The translations under genes were made by a program, and so were the position numbers. From an uncultured Bacillus sp. (lineage in GTDB: Bacteria > Bacillota > Bacilli > Bacillales > Cytobacillaceae), in contig CALCRD010000057.1 of assembly GCA_937894355.1 (NCBI GenBank), forward strand, positions 1 through 7,668: 7,668 nucleotides of DNA, in the 5' to 3' direction. The notes below the pieces were generated by a model. It saw only the letters and a list, made by a program, of their open reading frames with translations. It was not told the DNA's origin and made no database searches. The first letter of the stretch is position 1. Each line of letters begins with the position of its first letter. This document shows positions 4,942-7,668 of the stretch, piece after piece.

Positions 4942-7575
4942 CTATTTGGCATCATACCAGGTTGGTCCGTAGGCGTAGTCTACTTTTAAGGGGACATTCA
5001 ACTGGATTGTATTTTCCATAACATCGGGAACTATTCTTTTCAGTATTTCAATTTCTTCTTTAGGGGCTTCAAAAATCAATTCATCGTGCACCTGAAGTAA
5101 TAATTTGGCTCTAACGCCTTCAGTTTTTAATCTTTCAGCCATATCAATCATTGCTTTTTTAATTATATCTGCTGCACTACCTTGAATTGGTGTGTTCATA
5201 GCGGTCCTCTCAGCAAAGCTTCGAATATTAAAATTTCGGCTAGTTATTTCCGGAATGTATCTTCTCCGCTGAAGCAATGTGGAAACATAGCCCTTTTCTT
5301 TGGCATCCTTGACGATATCCTCCATGTAATCCTTTACTTTTGGATAGCTTTCCAAATAGCGATCAATAAACTTCCCTGCTTCCTTCCTTGTAATACCAAG
5401 GTTTTGCGACAATCCATAATCACTAATACCATAAATAATCCCAAAGTTAACCGCTTTTGCCTGTCTCCGCATATTGGAAGTAACTTGCTCTTTTTCTACA
5501 TGAAAAACATCCATTGCCGTTTGCGTATGGATATCAAGTCCATTTTTAAATGCTTCAATCAGTTTTTCATCTTCAGCAATATGTGCTAAAACTCTTAGCT
5601 CAATTTGCGAGTAATCTGAGGCAAAAATAACCCAGTCTTTTTCAGAAGCAACAAAAGCTTGTCTAATTTTCCTGCCCTCTGCTAACCGAATCGGTATGTT
5701 TTGCAGGTTGGGATCTGTGGAACTAAGCCGACCAGTTTGGGTAAGAGCCTGATTAAATCTAGTATGGACTTTATGGGTATTTGGATTCACAACCTTTAAC
5801 AAACCTTCGATGTAGGTAGACTGCAATTTTCCTAATTGACGGTAATGGAGAATTTTATCAATAATCTCATGATCATTTTGTAGTTTCTCAAGAACATCAG
5901 CTGAAGTTGAATAGCCTGTTTTGGTTTTTTTAATTGCCTGTAATCCTAGTTTCTCAAACAAAATGACTCCTAATTGCTTCGGTGAATTAATATTAAACTC
6001 CTCAGCTGCCAATCGATGAATATTACTCTCTAATTCTGCGAGCCGGGCATTATTTTCTTCTCCCATTTTTTGAAGTCGATTAACATCAACTTTTACACCT
6101 TGATACTCCATTTGGGCTAATATCAACGACAAAGGCATTTCCAACTCAGTAAATAATTCTAATTGCTGGTTTTCCGTTAATTCTTCGACAATCTTATCTG
6201 TTAATGTTCGAATCGCTACTGCTTTTCGTACCAAATGCTCTGCCAGCTTTTTCTCATCAGGGATTTGTCGCTTTACGCCCTTACCGTAAAAACCTTCATC
6301 CGCTTGAACATTATGATAACCGTACCTTTTTGCAATCGTGGCAATATCATCAACGGCTTCAGCCGGATTAATAATATAAGAAGCAATTAATAAGTCAAAA
6401 TTAATACCCCGTAAATCAATATTGTGATGTCTTAACGAAACAACGGAGCGTTTAGCATCATAAACGGTTTTTCGTTTATTTTCATCTTCCGCCCACTTTT
6501 TAAATTCCCTGGATTTAAGCGCATTCTCTGTTGAAATAAAGTAAATACCCTTTTCATTAGCCAAAGAAAAGCCAACTATTTCTGCACGATGGTAATTCTC
6601 ATCAAGTATCTCAACATATAGGGCCGTTTCATCCACAAGAATATCGTCCGAAACGTCTTCAACAACTTGAAATTCCAGTGGTTCCAATTCCACAGATGTA
6701 TCCTCAATTAGACCTGTTCCCATCCGATCTAATAAAGATTGAAATTCGAGTTCTTTAAACAAACTGATAACCTTGTCTTGTTGTGGTCCCTCATACTCGA
6801 TTTCCGATAACTGAAATTCAACAGGTACCTCGGTAAAAATGGTCGCCAGCTCTTTACTCATAATTGCTTGGTCTTTAAATTCTGATAATTTTTCTTTTAA
6901 TTTGTTACCACTTACCTTTTCTATAGAAGTAAGCAGTTGTTCTAAAGTGTTAAACTCTTTTAGAAGCTTGATCGCTGTTTTTTCACCAACGCCTGGAACA
7001 CCAGGAATGTTATCTGAAGCATCCCCCATTAAACCCTTCATATCGATAATTTGCTCTGGGGTTAAACCATATTTTTCTTTAATATGGTCTGGTGTATATT
7101 CTTCAATGTCTGTAATCCCTTTTCTGGTAATGCAGACTGTCGTCTGTTCCGAACTCAATTGGGTTAAATCCTTATCTCCAGAAATAACCTTTACTTCAAA
7201 ACCATCTAACTCTGCCTGACGGGTCAATGTTCCAATAATATCGTCCGCTTCATAGTTTTCCAACTGATAACGAGATATTCCATATGCATCTAATAATTCA
7301 TGAATAAAAGGAAACTGTTCTGACAATTCTGGTGGAGTCTTTTGCCTACCACCTTTATATTCAGTAAACGTCTTATGGCGAAAAGTTGTTTTTCCAGCAT
7401 CAAAGGCAACCATAATATGAGTTGGTTTCTCATCCTCGATGATTTTCATCAGGATCATTGTAAAGCCGTAAATGGCATTGGTATGTACACCTTTATTATT
7501 ATTTAATAATGGCAACGCGAAAAAGGCTCGATAAGCAATACTATTTCCGTCTATTAAAATTAATTTCTTTTCCAA
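4942..7575 (-). CDS. polA: DNA polymerase I (5' nuclease and polymerase, proofreading-inactive), TTG start
   Basis: Pol I fills gaps in repair and replaces Okazaki primers. The 877 residues match Bacillus PolA in length. The 5' nuclease domain (about 1-290) has Asp9, Asp59 in FDAGKTTFRH, YEADDIIG (108-115), SGDKDL (132-137) and the helix-hairpin-helix IPGVPGVGEKTA (190-201). The 3'-5' exonuclease-like domain (about 305-470) lacks the catalytic Asp-x-Glu: the strand reads YVEILD, so proofreading should be absent, as known for Bacillus Pol I. The polymerase domain has motif A DYSQIELR (Asp654), motif B RRQAKAVNFGIIYG (Arg704, Lys707, Phe711, Tyr715) and motif C VHDE (Asp831). The start is TTG at 7575-7573, with GGGGGA 6 nt upstream. 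It is the first visible gene of the repair unit; no convincing promoter was seen before the window edge. Confidence 0.98.
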   Translation of the reverse strand: MEKKLILIDGNSIAYRAFFALPLLNNNKGVHTNAIYGFTMILMKIIEDEKPTHIMVAFDAGKTTFRHKTFTEYKGGRQKTPPELSEQFPFIHELLDAYGISRYQLENYEADDIIGTLTRQAELDGFEVKVISGDKDLTQLSSEQTTVCITRKGITDIEEYTPDHIKEKYGLTPEQIIDMKGLMGDASDNIPGVPGVGEKTAIKLLKEFNTLEQLLTSIEKVSGNKLKEKLSEFKDQAIMSKELATIFTEVPVEFQLSEIEYEGPQQDKVISLFKELEFQSLLDRMGTGLIEDTSVELEPLEFQVVEDVSDDILVDETALYVEILDENYHRAEIVGFSLANEKGIYFISTENALKSREFKKWAEDENKRKTVYDAKRSVVSLRHHNIDLRGINFDLLIASYIINPAEAVDDIATIAKRYGYHNVQADEGFYGKGVKRQIPDEKKLAEHLVRKAVAIRTLTDKIVEELTENQQLELFTELEMPLSLILAQMEYQGVKVDVNRLQKMGEENNARLAELESNIHRLAAEEFNINSPKQLGVILFEKLGLQAIKKTKTGYSTSADVLEKLQNDHEIIDKILHYRQLGKLQSTYIEGLLKVVNPNTHKVHTRFNQALTQTGRLSSTDPNLQNIPIRLAEGRKIRQAFVASEKDWVIFASDYSQIELRVLAHIAEDEKLIEAFKNGLDIHTQTAMDVFHVEKEQVTSNMRRQAKAVNFGIIYGISDYGLSQNLGITRKEAGKFIDRYLESYPKVKDYMEDIVKDAKEKGYVSTLLQRRRYIPEITSRNFNIRSFAERTAMNTPIQGSAADIIKKAMIDMAERLKTEGVRAKLLLQVHDELIFEAPKEEIEILKRIVPDVMENTIQLNVPLKVDYAYGPTWYDAK

Positions 7576-7581
7576 GCAAAA

Positions 7582-7587
7582 TCCCCC
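7582..7587 (-). promoter_or_regulatory. polA ribosome binding site deciding the TTG start
   Basis: GGGGGA on the minus strand is 6 nt before the TTG. No in-frame ATG or GTG with a comparable site is present nearby, and the following MEKKLILIDGNS aligns with the family N-terminus. Confidence 0.8.
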
Positions 7588-7617
7588 AATCTAGTAAAGT
7601 AGCGCAGCATAAGATAA

Positions 7618-7668
7618 GAAAAGCGCAAGCGCCTTGGTCAGCGGCGTATGAACTTATAGCCCATCGAC
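7618..7668. repeat. Truncated intergenic repeat at right edge
   Basis: From GAAAAGCGCAAGCGCC onward the sequence is far more GC-rich than its surroundings and contains overlapping GCGC palindromes. It resembles, from memory, a family of dispersed intergenic repeats common in Bacillaceae that begin with an AAGCGCAAGCGCCTTG-like core. It is cut by the window edge and no second copy is in the window, so this is a tentative call. Confidence 0.45.

Noticed and set aside
5182..7219. Plus-strand ORFs inside polA (5182-5589 and 6839-7219)
   Set aside because: They are antisense to conserved polymerase and nuclease motifs and have low-quality composition; shadows of polA.
4942..7575. Loss of proofreading residues in PolA as a defect
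   Set aside because: The absence of exonuclease carboxylates is normal in Bacillus Pol I; both other domains are intact, so this is not gene decay.
7576..7617. Promoter directly before polA
   Set aside because: TATGCT, TATCTT and TACTTT occur on the minus strand but none has a plausible -35 at 16-18 nt; left uncalled.

Overview
The window is a stretch of low-GC Firmicute chromosome, most likely from a Bacillaceae species (Bacillus sensu lato). All seven genes lie on the minus strand. Read in transcription order, from high to low coordinates, they are polA, mutM, ytaF, coaE, gapB, speD and the 5' part of nrdR. The proteins closely resemble the Bacillus versions, and the order is that of the conserved Bacillus polA-to-nrdR region. 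AT-rich DNA, strong purine Shine-Dalgarno sites and two TTG starts fit the same assignment.

Layout by transcription unit. (1) Positions 2738-7575 hold polA-mutM-ytaF-coaE: DNA polymerase I, formamidopyrimidine-DNA glycosylase, a sporulation-associated membrane protein, and the last enzyme of CoA synthesis. polA and mutM are 15 nt apart and probably translationally coupled. ytaF has a candidate internal promoter. The unit ends at an intrinsic terminator (2682-2711). (2) gapB (1506-2537), the NADP-type gluconeogenic GAPDH, has its own promoter carrying two inverted 11-bp sites that match the CcpN operator consensus, and a 20-bp-stem terminator. (3) speD (625-999), AdoMet decarboxylase for spermidine synthesis, has a good sigma-A-type promoter, a leader of about 130 nt that could mask its own ribosome binding site, and its own terminator. 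(4) nrdR starts at 253 and runs off the left edge.

Non-genic stretches over 300 nt. Positions 254-624 hold the weak nrdR upstream region (254-366), a 202-bp MITE-like element (375-576) with an 8-bp direct repeat, and the speD terminator. Positions 1000-1505 hold the speD leader and promoter (1000-1168), a second copy of the element (1271-1442) and the gapB terminator. No gene was seen in 1169-1270. The right edge (7618-7668) carries a truncated intergenic repeat upstream of polA.

The genes are conserved housekeeping functions (DNA repair and replication, CoA, central carbon, polyamines, dNTP regulation), and no new protein system is visible. What deserves a second look is non-coding: the paired mobile elements placed exactly at terminator T-tracts, and inverted repeats that would mask the ytaF and speD ribosome binding sites. 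In ytaF the masking arm lies inside the spacer of an apparent internal promoter, so only read-through mRNA would be masked.
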